Assembly: GCA_043553855.1 (NCBI GenBank)
Contig: CP121336.1
Span: forward strand, 3,038,001-3,102,000
Length of the DNA: 64,000 nt
Reading direction: 5' to 3'
Source of the DNA: JAUIAS01 sp030425395
GTDB taxonomy: Bacteria > Pseudomonadota > Alphaproteobacteria > Rhodobacterales > Rhodobacteraceae
The notes beneath the pieces were generated by a model that worked only from the letters and a program-made list of their open reading frames with translations, was not told the origin of the DNA and ran no database searches. Shown in pieces: positions 25,312 to 33,536 of the stretch. Positions within the stretch are counted from its first letter, which is position 1; each line of letters opens with the position of its first letter. The position numbers were made by a program, and so were the translations under genes.

Positions 25312-26484
25312 ATGTCACAAAGCCGCGATCCAGAAGCCTTCCGCGCCGAATTGCGGGAATGGCTTGAGGCCAATTGCCCCGCCGAGATGCGCGATGGGGT
25401 GATGAACGAACATACCATTTGCTGGGGCGGCAAGAACTGGGAATTCTCCAGCGACGCACAGCGCGTCTGGCTGGAGCGGGCGGCGTCCAAGGGATACACC
25501 GTGCCGACGTGGCCGGTGGAATACGGCGGTGCCGGGATGAACCGGGACGAGGAAAAAATCTTTCACGCGGAAATGGCGCGAATCAACGCGCGTTCGCCGC
25601 TGCAAAGCTTTGGCATCTGGATGCTGGGGCCCGCGCTTCTGCATTTTGGCACCCATGAACAAAAACTGCACTACCTGCCGCCGATCGCGCGCGGCGAAGT
25701 GCGCTGGTGCCAGGGTTATTCCGAACCGGGGGCCGGATCGGATCTGGCGTCGGTGCAATCGCGCGGCGAGGACAAGGGCGATCACTGGCTGGTCAATGGT
25801 CAGAAGATCTGGACCTCTTACGCGGACAAGGCCGACTGGATCTTTGCGCTGATCCGCACTGACCGGGACGCGCCCAAGCACAAGGGGATTTCGTTTCTGC
25901 TGATCGACATGACCGATCCCGGCGTGACCACCCGCCCGATCAAGCTGATTTCCGGGGCGTCGCCGTTCTGCGAGACCTTCTTTGATAACGTGAAAGTGCC
26001 CAAGGCCCAGATCGTCGGTGACGAAAATCGTGGCTGGGACGTTGCGAAATACCTGCTGACCCATGAACGCGAAATGATCAGTGGCGGCGGTGCCGGTCTG
26101 GGCGGCGGGCGTGCGCTGGGCGCGGTTCTCAAGGACACATATGGCGAAGAAGAAATGGATACCGTTCTGCGCGCCGACGCGATGCGCTGCGAGGTTGACG
26201 CCATGGCCATTGGCCTGACCCTGGAACGCTACAAGGATATGGCCGAGGCCGGAACCGGCGCGGGCGACGCATCGGCGATGCTGAAATACATGGGGACCGA
26301 GCTGAACAAGCAACGCCATGAAATCCTGATGTCCGCAGGCGGCAGCGATGCCGTGGAATGGGACGGCGCGCTGAGCGGGCTGGCGGCGAACTGGTTGCGG
26401 ACCAAGGCAAATTCGATTGAGGGCGGCACCAGCGAAGTGATGCTGTCCATCGTGTCGCGGCGTATTTTGGGGCTTCCGGGGTAA
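25312..26484 (+). CDS. Acyl-CoA dehydrogenase, catalytic partner
   Basis: A 390-residue FAD acyl-CoA dehydrogenase: GYSEPGAGSDLASVQ (FAD/substrate signature), WLVNGQKIWTSYA and the C-terminal NSIEGGTSEVMLSIVSRRILG with the catalytic Glu at about 370. It oxidises an acyl-CoA to the 2-enoyl-CoA. It is followed after 6 bp by a second, Glu-less dehydrogenase, as in the alpha2beta2 FadE pairs that handle steroid side chains. TGGAGG 9 bp before the ATG at 25312 fixes the start; the ATG at 25240 is in the operator region. Confidence 0.92.
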   Translation: MSQSRDPEAFRAELREWLEANCPAEMRDGVMNEHTICWGGKNWEFSSDAQRVWLERAASKGYTVPTWPVEYGGAGMNRDEEKIFHAEMARINARSPLQSFGIWMLGPALLHFGTHEQKLHYLPPIARGEVRWCQGYSEPGAGSDLASVQSRGEDKGDHWLVNGQKIWTSYADKADWIFALIRTDRDAPKHKGISFLLIDMTDPGVTTRPIKLISGASPFCETFFDNVKVPKAQIVGDENRGWDVAKYLLTHEREMISGGGAGLGGGRALGAVLKDTYGEEEMDTVLRADAMRCEVDAMAIGLTLERYKDMAEAGTGAGDASAMLKYMGTELNKQRHEILMSAGGSDAVEWDGALSGLAANWLRTKANSIEGGTSEVMLSIVSRRILGLPG

Positions 26485-26490
26485 CTTATC

Positions 26491-27597
26491 ATGGCGAAAC
26501 TCGTATTCACTGAAGAAGAAACCATGCTCGCCGATGCGGCGCGGGGGTTTCTGGACGGGGCGTCCCCGGTATCGGCATTCCGCGCGCTGCGCGACGCGGG
26601 CAAGCCCTTTGACCCTGCGATCTGGCAGGAAATGGCCCAGATGGGCTGGACCGGGGTTCTGATCCCTGAAGAGGCGGGCGGCTCGGACATGGGGCATGGC
26701 GCGGCTGCGGTCCTGTCGCGCGAATTGGGCAAGACATTGGTCAGCAGCCCGTTCATTTCCACTGCCGTGATGGCGGCAACGGCGCTGCGCCGCGCCGGTG
26801 CGACCGCATCGTTGCAGCGTATCGCAGCGGGCGAGGCGATTTACGCGCTGGCGCTGGATGAGACGAGAAAATTCGATCCGACACGTATCGAAACAACGGC
26901 CACGCGCGACGGGAACGGTTTTCGTTTGTCGGGGAACAAGACCTTTGTAGTTGACGGCGGCAGCGCAGATCGCCTTTTGGTTCTGGCCCGCACCGACGGC
27001 GGCGTGACCCTCTTTGACATTCCGGCCGACCGCGCGGGGATCGCGCGTGACGCGCAGGACATGGTGGACGCCCGCGACGCCGCGCGCATCACGCTCACCG
27101 ACGTAGAGGCCACCGGGGACGACGTTCTGGGGCAGGTTGATCACGGCATGGACATCCTGCGCCCCGCGCTTGAGGCCGGGCAGGCGGCACTGGCGGCGGA
27201 ACTTGCCGGGCTGACTGCGGGTGCGTTCGATCTGACGGTCGGATATCTCAAGGAACGCAAACAGTTCGGCGTGACCATCGGAAGCTTTCAGGCGTTGCAG
27301 CACCGCGCCGCGCATCTGTGGTGCGAGACCGAAGTGACAGTCAGCGCGATCCTGAATGCCGCGCGGCGCTTGGATGAAGACCCTGACAATGCGACGCTGG
27401 CGGTCTCTTTGGCCAAGGCGCGCGCCACGGCCACTGCCAAGCTGGCCGTGATCGAAGGGGTCCAGATGCATGGCGGCATCGGGATGACGGATGCCTTTGA
27501 CATGGGCTTTTACATGAAACGCGCCCGGGTCGGCGCGGAGTGGCTGGGCGATTACGGGTATCATGCGGCGACGGTCGCACGGCATCGCGGATTTTGA
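26491..27597 (+). CDS. Acyl-CoA dehydrogenase-like partner subunit
   Basis: A 368-residue acyl-CoA dehydrogenase-fold protein (FTEEETMLADAARGFLDGASPVSAFRAL; MGWTGVLIPEEAGGSDMG; C-terminal VIEGVQMHGGIGMTDAFDMGFYMKRARV). The YEGT/IEGGT segment with the catalytic Glu is absent, so alone it should be inactive or act differently. With the preceding gene it probably forms a heteromer; these pairs are known for bulky acyl-CoAs such as sterol or terpenoid side chains. Both genes are co-transcribed. Confidence 0.88.
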   Translation: MAKLVFTEEETMLADAARGFLDGASPVSAFRALRDAGKPFDPAIWQEMAQMGWTGVLIPEEAGGSDMGHGAAAVLSRELGKTLVSSPFISTAVMAATALRRAGATASLQRIAAGEAIYALALDETRKFDPTRIETTATRDGNGFRLSGNKTFVVDGGSADRLLVLARTDGGVTLFDIPADRAGIARDAQDMVDARDAARITLTDVEATGDDVLGQVDHGMDILRPALEAGQAALAAELAGLTAGAFDLTVGYLKERKQFGVTIGSFQALQHRAAHLWCETEVTVSAILNAARRLDEDPDNATLAVSLAKARATATAKLAVIEGVQMHGGIGMTDAFDMGFYMKRARVGAEWLGDYGYHAATVARHRGF

Positions 27598-27610
27598 AGG
27601 GATACTAAGG

Positions 27611-28429
27611 ATGGATATCGAAACACTGTTTGGCCTGAAGGGCAAAACGGCTTTGATCACCGGCGGTGCAACGGGCATTGGCCGCATGGCCGCCGAAGCC
27701 ATGGTGCGCGCCGGTGCGCGGGTGCTTCTGGCCAGCCGCAAGGGCGAGGCCTGCGAGGCGGTCGCGGCTGAGTTGAATGGCTTGGGTGCCAGCGGATCTG
27801 CCGAAGGGTTTGCCGGCGATGTGGCCAGCGAAGAGGGCGTTGACGCGCTGGTGGCTGCGGTCAAGGCGCGCACGGACACATTGGACATCCTGATGAACAA
27901 TGCAGGTGTTACATGGGGCGCGCCGCTTGGGCAGTTCCCCTTTGCGGCATGGGAAAAGATCAATTCCGTAAACGTCGCCGGTGTGTTCGACCTGACGCAG
28001 AAGCTGTTGCCAATGCTGACGGCATCGGCATCGGTTGATGATCCGTCCCGTATCATCAACGTGGGGTCCGTCATGGGCGAACGCGAGATGGGTGATGGCG
28101 CCTATAGCTATGCCGCGTCCAAGGCGGCGGTGATGCACCTCACCAAGATTCTGGGCAAGGAACTGGCCGGACATGCGGTCACGGTCAATGCGCTGGCACC
28201 GGGGCCGTTCGTGTCTCGGATGACAGCCTTTGCCACGGGAAGCGAAGCCCTGCGCGAAAAGGTCGGAGAGGATGTGCCGCTGCGCCGTGTGGGCCGCGAA
28301 GAAGATATCGCCGGCTGCGTTCTGTTCCTTGCCGGGCGCGGCGGGGCCTATGTGACCGGCGGGATCATTCCTGTCAGCGGCGGTATCAACGTGATGAGCG
28401 GACCGAATATTTTCGAGAGTGCGATGTAA
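27611..28429 (+). CDS. Short-chain dehydrogenase/reductase
   Basis: A 272-residue classical SDR: TGGATGIG cofactor motif at 18-25, NNAGV, catalytic Ser in GSVMGEREMGDGAYSYAASKAAV with YAASK, and a C-terminal GGINVMSGPNIFESAM. Likely an NAD(P)-dependent hydroxyacyl or ketone step of the same pathway. The ATG at 27611 follows AAGG; the upstream frame overlaps the previous gene. The stop codon overlaps the next ATG (TAATG). Confidence 0.88.
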   Translation: MDIETLFGLKGKTALITGGATGIGRMAAEAMVRAGARVLLASRKGEACEAVAAELNGLGASGSAEGFAGDVASEEGVDALVAAVKARTDTLDILMNNAGVTWGAPLGQFPFAAWEKINSVNVAGVFDLTQKLLPMLTASASVDDPSRIINVGSVMGEREMGDGAYSYAASKAAVMHLTKILGKELAGHAVTVNALAPGPFVSRMTAFATGSEALREKVGEDVPLRRVGREEDIAGCVLFLAGRGGAYVTGGIIPVSGGINVMSGPNIFESAM

Positions 28430-29364
28430 TGGCAGACACAGATATCAGATTTGATGGCCGCGTGGCCATCGTGACAGGTGCGGGCACCGGTTTGGGGCGG
28501 TCGCACGCGCTGGGACTGGCGGCGCGCGGTGCGCGCGTCATGGTCAACGATCTCGGCGTCAGCCGCGACGGGCAGGGGGCCTCCTCCGAGGCGGCAGAAG
28601 CGGTTGCGCAGGAAATCCGCGATGCGGGTGGCGAGGCGATGGCCCACGGCACCGATGTCTCTGACGAGGCGGGCGTTACCGATATGGTCGCCAAGGTCAT
28701 GGCAGAATGGGGCCGTGTTGATATCGTGGTCAACAACGCGGGCATTCTGCGCGACAAGACCTTTGCCAAGATGGACATCGCCGATTTCCGCAAGGTTGTG
28801 GACGTGCACCTGATCGGGACAACGCTTGTCACGCGGGCTTGCTGGCCGATCATGCGTGAACAGAAATACGGGCGGATTGTGCTGACCTCGTCGGCTTCCG
28901 GCATCTTTGGGAATTTCGGCCAGTCCAACTATGGCGCGGCCAAGGCCGGAATGATCGGGTTGATGAACGTGTTGCACATGGAAGGTGCGCGCGACAACAT
29001 CCGGGTCAACACGCTGGCTCCGACGGCAGCCACGCGCATGACCGAAGAACTGATGCCGGCCGATGCGCAGGAATTGCTGGCCCCGGAAACGATTACGCCG
29101 GGCCTGTTGTTTCTGGTGGGCGAAAATGCGCCCAGCAAATTCATCCTTGGTGCTGGCGCAGGCAGTTTCGCGCAAATCCGCATTTACGAAACCAATGGCA
29201 TCACCCTGACCGATGATGAGAACACGCCAGAGGCCGTCGCGGCGCAATTCACTAAACTGAGCGATCCCGAAGGGCAGGTCGAATTGCCCGACGCGTTCAG
29301 CCAGACCAAGAAATACGTTGCCAATGCAGCGCAGGCCCGCGGCCTGTCGTTGGACTGGTCCTGA
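28429..29364 (+). CDS. SDR, 17beta-HSD type 4 (HSD17B4)-like 3-hydroxyacyl-CoA dehydrogenase
   Basis: A 311-residue SDR with FDGRVAIVTGAGTGLGRSHALGLAARGARVMVNDLG, the N-terminal signature of the peroxisomal multifunctional enzyme (HSD17B4) dehydrogenase unit, NNAGILRDKTFAKMD, Ser in TSSASGIFGNFGQSNYGAAKAG with YGAAK. Such proteins oxidise (R)-3-hydroxyacyl-CoAs from MaoC-type hydratases, and a MaoC gene lies at the head of the divergent unit. Starts one base into the preceding gene's stop codon. Confidence 0.9.
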   Translation: MADTDIRFDGRVAIVTGAGTGLGRSHALGLAARGARVMVNDLGVSRDGQGASSEAAEAVAQEIRDAGGEAMAHGTDVSDEAGVTDMVAKVMAEWGRVDIVVNNAGILRDKTFAKMDIADFRKVVDVHLIGTTLVTRACWPIMREQKYGRIVLTSSASGIFGNFGQSNYGAAKAGMIGLMNVLHMEGARDNIRVNTLAPTAATRMTEELMPADAQELLAPETITPGLLFLVGENAPSKFILGAGAGSFAQIRIYETNGITLTDDENTPEAVAAQFTKLSDPEGQVELPDAFSQTKKYVANAAQARGLSLDWS

Positions 29365-29387
29365 CACACATCAAAGGGAGATTATCC

Positions 29388-30584
29388 ATGCGTGACGCAG
29401 TTATCGTATCCACAGCCCGCACCCCGATTGGCAAAGCCTATCGCGGGGCGTTCAACGCAACCACGCCACAGGCACTGGCCGGTCATGCCATCAAGAATGC
29501 CGTCGAACGCGCCGGGGTCGATCCGTCCCGGATTGACGATTGCGTCTTTGGCGCGGCGCTGCAACAGGGCCACTCGGCGGGCAATATCGCCCGTCAGGCC
29601 GCGATGCGCGCGGGGCTTCCGGTGTCGGTGGGCGGCATGTCGCTGGACCGGCAGTGCGCCTCTGGCATGATGGCGATCGCGACTGCGGCCAAGCAGGTGA
29701 TCACAGATGGTATGGATGTCGTCGTGGGGGGTGGTGTCGAAAGCATCTCGATGGTGCAGACGCAGGAAATGCGCGTCGGTGCCGACCCGTGGCTGCGCGA
29801 GAATATGCCCGCGCTTTACATGACCATGCTTGAAACCGCTGAAAACGTGGCCTCCCGCTATGGGGTCAGCCGCGAGGCGCAGGACGAATATGCCGCGCGG
29901 TCGCAGGCGCTGACCGCCGCTGCGCAAGAGGCCGGGAAATTCGATGACGAGATTGTTCCGCTGAGCACGGTGATGAAGGTTCAGGACCGTGAAACCAAGG
30001 AAATTTCGGACGCCGAAGTCACGATGAGCAAGGACGAAGGCAACCGTCCCTCGACCACATTGGAAAGCCTTGCGGGTTTGCAGCCGGTGTTCAAGAACGG
30101 CCAGCAGGTCAAGGAAGGCCAGTTCATCACAGCAGGCAACGCAAGCCAGTTGTCGGACGGCGCGTCCGCTGCCGTGCTGATGGAGGCCAAGACCGCCGAA
30201 CAGATGGGTGCGACGCCTTTGGGGCGCTACGTTGGCGTCATGGCGGCAGGCTGTGAACCTGACGAAATGGGCATCGGCCCGATCTATGCGGTTCCCAAGC
30301 TGCTCAAGGCGCATGGCTTGACGATTGATGATATCGGCCTGTGGGAACTGAACGAGGCATTCGCCAGCCAGGTCATCGCGAGCCGCGACAAGCTGGGCAT
30401 CCCGGATGAATTGCTGAACGTGAACGGCGGCGCGATTTCCATCGGCCATCCCTATGGCATGTCCGGCGCGCGTATGGTTGGCCATGCCCTGATCGAGGGC
30501 AAGCGTCGCGGCGCGAAATACGTGGTCTGCACCATGTGTGTCGGTGGCGGCATGGGGGCGGCTGGCCTCTTCGAAGTGCTCTGA
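29388..30584 (+). CDS. Acetyl-CoA acyltransferase (thiolase)
   Basis: A 398-residue thiolase II-type enzyme. All catalytic parts are present: Cys90 in LDRQCASG, NEAF, GHPYGMSGAR with the catalytic His and the C-terminal CVGGGMGAAG. It would cleave the 3-oxoacyl-CoA made by the HSD17B4-like SDR, releasing acetyl- or propionyl-CoA. AGGGAG precedes the ATG. It closes one full beta-oxidation round within this operon (dehydrogenase pair, SDR, thiolase; hydratase from the divergent unit). Confidence 0.94.
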   Translation: MRDAVIVSTARTPIGKAYRGAFNATTPQALAGHAIKNAVERAGVDPSRIDDCVFGAALQQGHSAGNIARQAAMRAGLPVSVGGMSLDRQCASGMMAIATAAKQVITDGMDVVVGGGVESISMVQTQEMRVGADPWLRENMPALYMTMLETAENVASRYGVSREAQDEYAARSQALTAAAQEAGKFDDEIVPLSTVMKVQDRETKEISDAEVTMSKDEGNRPSTTLESLAGLQPVFKNGQQVKEGQFITAGNASQLSDGASAAVLMEAKTAEQMGATPLGRYVGVMAAGCEPDEMGIGPIYAVPKLLKAHGLTIDDIGLWELNEAFASQVIASRDKLGIPDELLNVNGGAISIGHPYGMSGARMVGHALIEGKRRGAKYVVCTMCVGGGMGAAGLFEVL

Positions 30585-30585
30585 T

Positions 30586-31242
30586 TTGGCTGAACTCCTG
30601 ATCATCCGCCACGGGCAGGCCTCTTTCGGGTCGGACAATTACGATCAATTGTCCGACCTTGGCCACCGTCAGTCCCGTGCCGCCGGTGCAGCGCTGCGCG
30701 CGGCGGGCTGGGTGCCGGACCGCCTGATGACCGGAACGCTGACCCGTCAGATCGAAACCCTGTCGTCGATGGGGTTCGATGCGGCCCCCGAACAGCATGC
30801 GGGCTTTAACGAGTATGATTTCCACAATCTGCTTGATGTCCGGTTCGGGGGCGATGTGCCGGACCCGGTAAAGGCGGATCGCAAGATCCATTTCAGAACC
30901 CTGCGGGAAACCATTCTGGAGTGGCAAAGCGGCGGTTTGGCTGGGGCGCGCGAAAGCTGGGCGGATTTTTCGGGCCGGGTTACGGATGCGATCCGCGTGG
31001 CCTGTGACACAGATGCCAAGCGGGTTCTGGTGATCTCATCGGGTGGCACCATCGGGCAGATCACCGCATCCGCCCTCGGCGCGCCGCCTGCGCAGATGAT
31101 GGAGCTGAACCTGCAGGTCAAGAATACGTCGATGACGAAATTTATCTTTTCTAAGCGGACGGGCGCGTTTTTCTTGCATGAATTCAACGCCACGCCGCAT
31201 ATGATGGCGGAACAAGACGCCAAACTGATGAGCTACAGCTAG
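30586..31242 (+). CDS. Histidine-phosphatase-fold protein lacking the second catalytic His
   Basis: A 218-residue phosphoglycerate-mutase-like protein. The catalytic phospho-accepting segment LLIIRHGQASFG is intact (His9, TTG start as first residue). Where the family has a second His in a V-x-H-G motif, the sequence reads VISSGGTIGQI (Ser152). This SSGG/TSGG type may be a subfamily. It begins with TTG one base after the thiolase stop. The next gene is an ACAD10/11-type kinase; the pairing of a phosphatase-fold protein with that kinase recalls human ACAD10, which fuses a HAD phosphatase domain to it. Confidence 0.82.
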   Translation: MAELLIIRHGQASFGSDNYDQLSDLGHRQSRAAGAALRAAGWVPDRLMTGTLTRQIETLSSMGFDAAPEQHAGFNEYDFHNLLDVRFGGDVPDPVKADRKIHFRTLRETILEWQSGGLAGARESWADFSGRVTDAIRVACDTDAKRVLVISSGGTIGQITASALGAPPAQMMELNLQVKNTSMTKFIFSKRTGAFFLHEFNATPHMMAEQDAKLMSYS

Positions 31243-31251
31243 GGGCCGGGT

Positions 31252-32283
31252 ATGAGCGAAGACACACAAACATTGAATGTGAACGCCGTCGCGGAGTATC
31301 TGCGCGACAATCTTGAAGGTTTCGAAGGCCCCATCGAGGCAAAGAAGTTTCAGACCGGACAGTCGAATCCGACGTTCCTTTTGGTCACGCCCGCGCGCAA
31401 TTACGTTTTGCGCCGCAAGCCGCCGGGGCAGTTGCTGAAATCGGCCCATGCGGTGGACCGTGAATTCCGCGTGCAACGGGCGCTTGCCGATACGGATGTG
31501 CCAGTGGCCAAGATGCACCTTCTGTGCGAGGACGACGCGGTGATCGGGTCGATGTTCTATGTCATGGAGCATGTGAGCGGGCGAAATTTCTATGACCCGA
31601 CCTTGCCGGATCTGAGCAAGTCGGATCGCGGCGCGGTGGTGGATGACATGAACCGCGTTCTGGCGGCGCTGCACGATGTGGATATCGACGCGGTGGGGCT
31701 GTCGGATTACGGCCCGCAAGGCAATTATTACGAACGGCAGGTGGGGCGCTGGTCCAAGCAATACCGCGCGTCCGAAACCGTGGCGGTGCCTGCGATGGAC
31801 CGGCTGATGGATGCTTTGGCCGAACAGATTCCGGAAGACGACGGCCAGCGCACGCTGGTGCACGGCGATTACCGGATCGACAACATGATGTTCGAAGCCG
31901 AGGGCACCAAATGCCTTGCCGTTCTGGATTGGGAATTGTCCACGATCGGTCATCCGTTTGCCGATCTGGGGTCGGTGATCATGCAATGGCAAATGCCGCA
32001 GGGTCAGGAAGGACGTGGATTGATGGGCGCGGATCGCCCGGCGCTCGGCTTGCCCAGTGATCAGGCGTTCATTGACCGGTATTGCGAGCGGCGCGGGTTG
32101 GACGGGATCAAGAACTTTGGCTTCTATCAGGCGTTTTGTTTCTTCCGCATGGCGGCGATCATTCAGGGTGTGTTGAAACGGGCGCTGGACGGCAACGCCT
32201 CCAATCCGGAACGGGCGATGAAGGTCGGGGCCTATGTGCCGGTGTTTGCCGAACACGGCCTCAAATCGCTGGACGCGGGCTGA
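31252..32283 (+). CDS. ACAD10/11-type phosphotransferase (putative 4-hydroxyacyl-CoA kinase)
   Basis: A 343-residue APH-fold kinase: FQTGQSNPTF (nucleotide loop, 33-42), YVLRRKPPG (51-59), catalytic HGDYRIDN (204-211) and metal-binding DWELSTIG (226-233). These strings are typical of the kinase domain of human ACAD10/11 and of bacterial LvaA, which phosphorylates the 4-hydroxyl of 4-hydroxyacyl-CoA. The partner dehydrogenase-type protein is encoded separately at 44288-45598. Between the phosphatase-fold gene and the IclR gene, same operon. Aminoglycoside resistance is very unlikely. Confidence 0.86.
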   Translation: MSEDTQTLNVNAVAEYLRDNLEGFEGPIEAKKFQTGQSNPTFLLVTPARNYVLRRKPPGQLLKSAHAVDREFRVQRALADTDVPVAKMHLLCEDDAVIGSMFYVMEHVSGRNFYDPTLPDLSKSDRGAVVDDMNRVLAALHDVDIDAVGLSDYGPQGNYYERQVGRWSKQYRASETVAVPAMDRLMDALAEQIPEDDGQRTLVHGDYRIDNMMFEAEGTKCLAVLDWELSTIGHPFADLGSVIMQWQMPQGQEGRGLMGADRPALGLPSDQAFIDRYCERRGLDGIKNFGFYQAFCFFRMAAIIQGVLKRALDGNASNPERAMKVGAYVPVFAEHGLKSLDAG

Positions 32284-32285
32284 TC

Positions 32286-33089
32286 ATGGCGCGCTGGGAA
32301 GATGCGGCAGAGACGGACGAGGCCAAGGACCGCAATTTCGTGACGGCTCTTGCCCGTGGTCTGGAATTGTTGCGCTGTTTCCGATCCGACGAAATCGAGT
32401 TGACCAACACCGATTTCGCCGAACGGACCAAGCTTCCCAAGGCGACGATTTCGCGGCTGACCTATACGCTGTGCAAACTCGATTACCTTGTCGCGGATAC
32501 GCGCACCGGCACTTACCGTTTGAATTCGGGGGTTTTGCAGCTTGGCTTTGGGGTTCTGGCGGGCATGGATATTGCCCGTCGCGCGCGGGACGAACTGCGC
32601 GGGCTGTGCGTTGGCCCGAACCCTTACGTGACCGTAGCAATGGGCGAACAGCACCGGTTCGACGTGATCTATGTTGCGTCGGAATCGTCGCAGGAAGACG
32701 TGACCCTGACCGCGCGCATCGGATCACGCCTGCCTTTGTTCTTTTCCGCAATCGGTCGATCCATTCTGGTTGCGATGACCGAAGAGGACCGCGAGGCGCT
32801 GTTTCTCAAGGCGCAGGAGTATGATCCCGACATGGCCCGCAGCGCCCGCAAAAGCTTTGCCGCGGCGCAGACGGAATATCAGGCGGATGGCTATTGCCGC
32901 AGCTATGGCGATTGGCGCGCCGATGTGAACGGAATCTCGGTTCCGGTTTTCTCGCTTGGCGGTCGGCGTACCTATGGTATGAATATTGGCGGCCCGTCGT
33001 TTCATGTCAAAACCAAACAGCTTGAAAACTACTATGCGCCGCGCCTCATTGCTGCTGCGAAAAGGCTGAGCACCCTGCGTCAGGACTGA
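32286..33089 (+). CDS. IclR-family regulator
   Basis: A 267-residue IclR-type regulator: winged helix at about 17-75 (ALARGLELLRCFRSDEIELTNTDFAERTKLPKATISRLTYTL) and an effector domain (RIGSRLPLFFSAIGRSILVAMTEEDRE; GYCRSYGDWRADVNGISVPVFS). It resembles PcaR/PobR-group IclR proteins. The ATG lies 2 bp after the kinase gene. Likely controls the island through the GCATAGCGGAA-type sites; whether it activates or represses cannot be told. Confidence 0.88.
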   Translation: MARWEDAAETDEAKDRNFVTALARGLELLRCFRSDEIELTNTDFAERTKLPKATISRLTYTLCKLDYLVADTRTGTYRLNSGVLQLGFGVLAGMDIARRARDELRGLCVGPNPYVTVAMGEQHRFDVIYVASESSQEDVTLTARIGSRLPLFFSAIGRSILVAMTEEDREALFLKAQEYDPDMARSARKSFAAAQTEYQADGYCRSYGDWRADVNGISVPVFSLGGRRTYGMNIGGPSFHVKTKQLENYYAPRLIAAAKRLSTLRQD

Positions 33090-33536
33090 CGTTTTCCCCC
33101 GTCAATAGAATCGCGGAAACGTGTTCCGCATAGCGGAATTGATGGCTGCGCGGCAGTGTCAAATTCGGCCCGCAGTTGGTGAAGCCCTTGCGCATTTTCT
33201 CCCTTTGCCGGGGGCGTGTGAAATCCACCCCCTTGTAATGCTGCATATGCAAATTGATCGCGTTGTGGTGTTTGACTGCGGTGTGCGGAAATTCAAAAAT
33301 TCCCCTGAAATCAGCCAAAAATGGCCCTGTTTTGAAGGTTCTGCAATGCGGAAAATTCATGCTGCGTGTGCATTTTCTTTACTGTGCGCGAACTTTTCTT
33401 TGCCGTCCGTCATGACAAGGGTGGTTTTTTGTCGCGCCAAAAGCTTGACTTTGAACCAGCGTGTGCAACGCTCTTGCTCAGGGTCCGACCTTGAAAACAA
33501 AACGTTTATTTGTCGGGCGACTTTGGGAGGAAAAGA
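33090..33536. promoter_or_regulatory. 447-bp control region upstream of livK
   Basis: Contains the GCGGAA cluster at 33113-33138, two further TGCGGAAA-type half-sites (GCGGAA at 33285-33290 and 33348-33353) and the 10-bp palindrome TGCATATGCA at 33242-33251. No gene is apparent, and the livK ribosome-binding site GGGAGG lies at 33525-33530. The length and half-site density suggest multi-site control of the transporter operon. Confidence 0.6.
33113..33138. promoter_or_regulatory. Three alternating GCGGAA half-sites, candidate IclR operator
   Basis: GCGGAA (33113-33118), TTCCGC (33124-33129) and GCGGAA (33133-33138) form two overlapping inverted repeats. The right one, TTCCGC-ATA-GCGGAA, is perfect. 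It lies directly after the IclR gene and about 400 bp before livK; the related site at 25265-25279 lies before the acyl-CoA dehydrogenase operon. Confidence 0.7.

Noticed and set aside
25315..28074. A 919-codon open frame on the minus strand
   Set aside because: It lies antisense to two acyl-CoA dehydrogenases and an SDR with clear motifs. Its translation is low-complexity Arg/Ala/Pro/His-rich, the usual mirror of GC-rich genes.
29382..30638. A 418-codon minus-strand frame
   Set aside because: Antisense to the thiolase, which has its full set of catalytic motifs. No family features of its own.
31252..32283. Aminoglycoside phosphotransferase (antibiotic resistance)
   Set aside because: The APH fold is shared, but the DWELSTIG and LRRKPPG segments are of the ACAD10/11 kinase group and the gene lies in a CoA catabolic operon.
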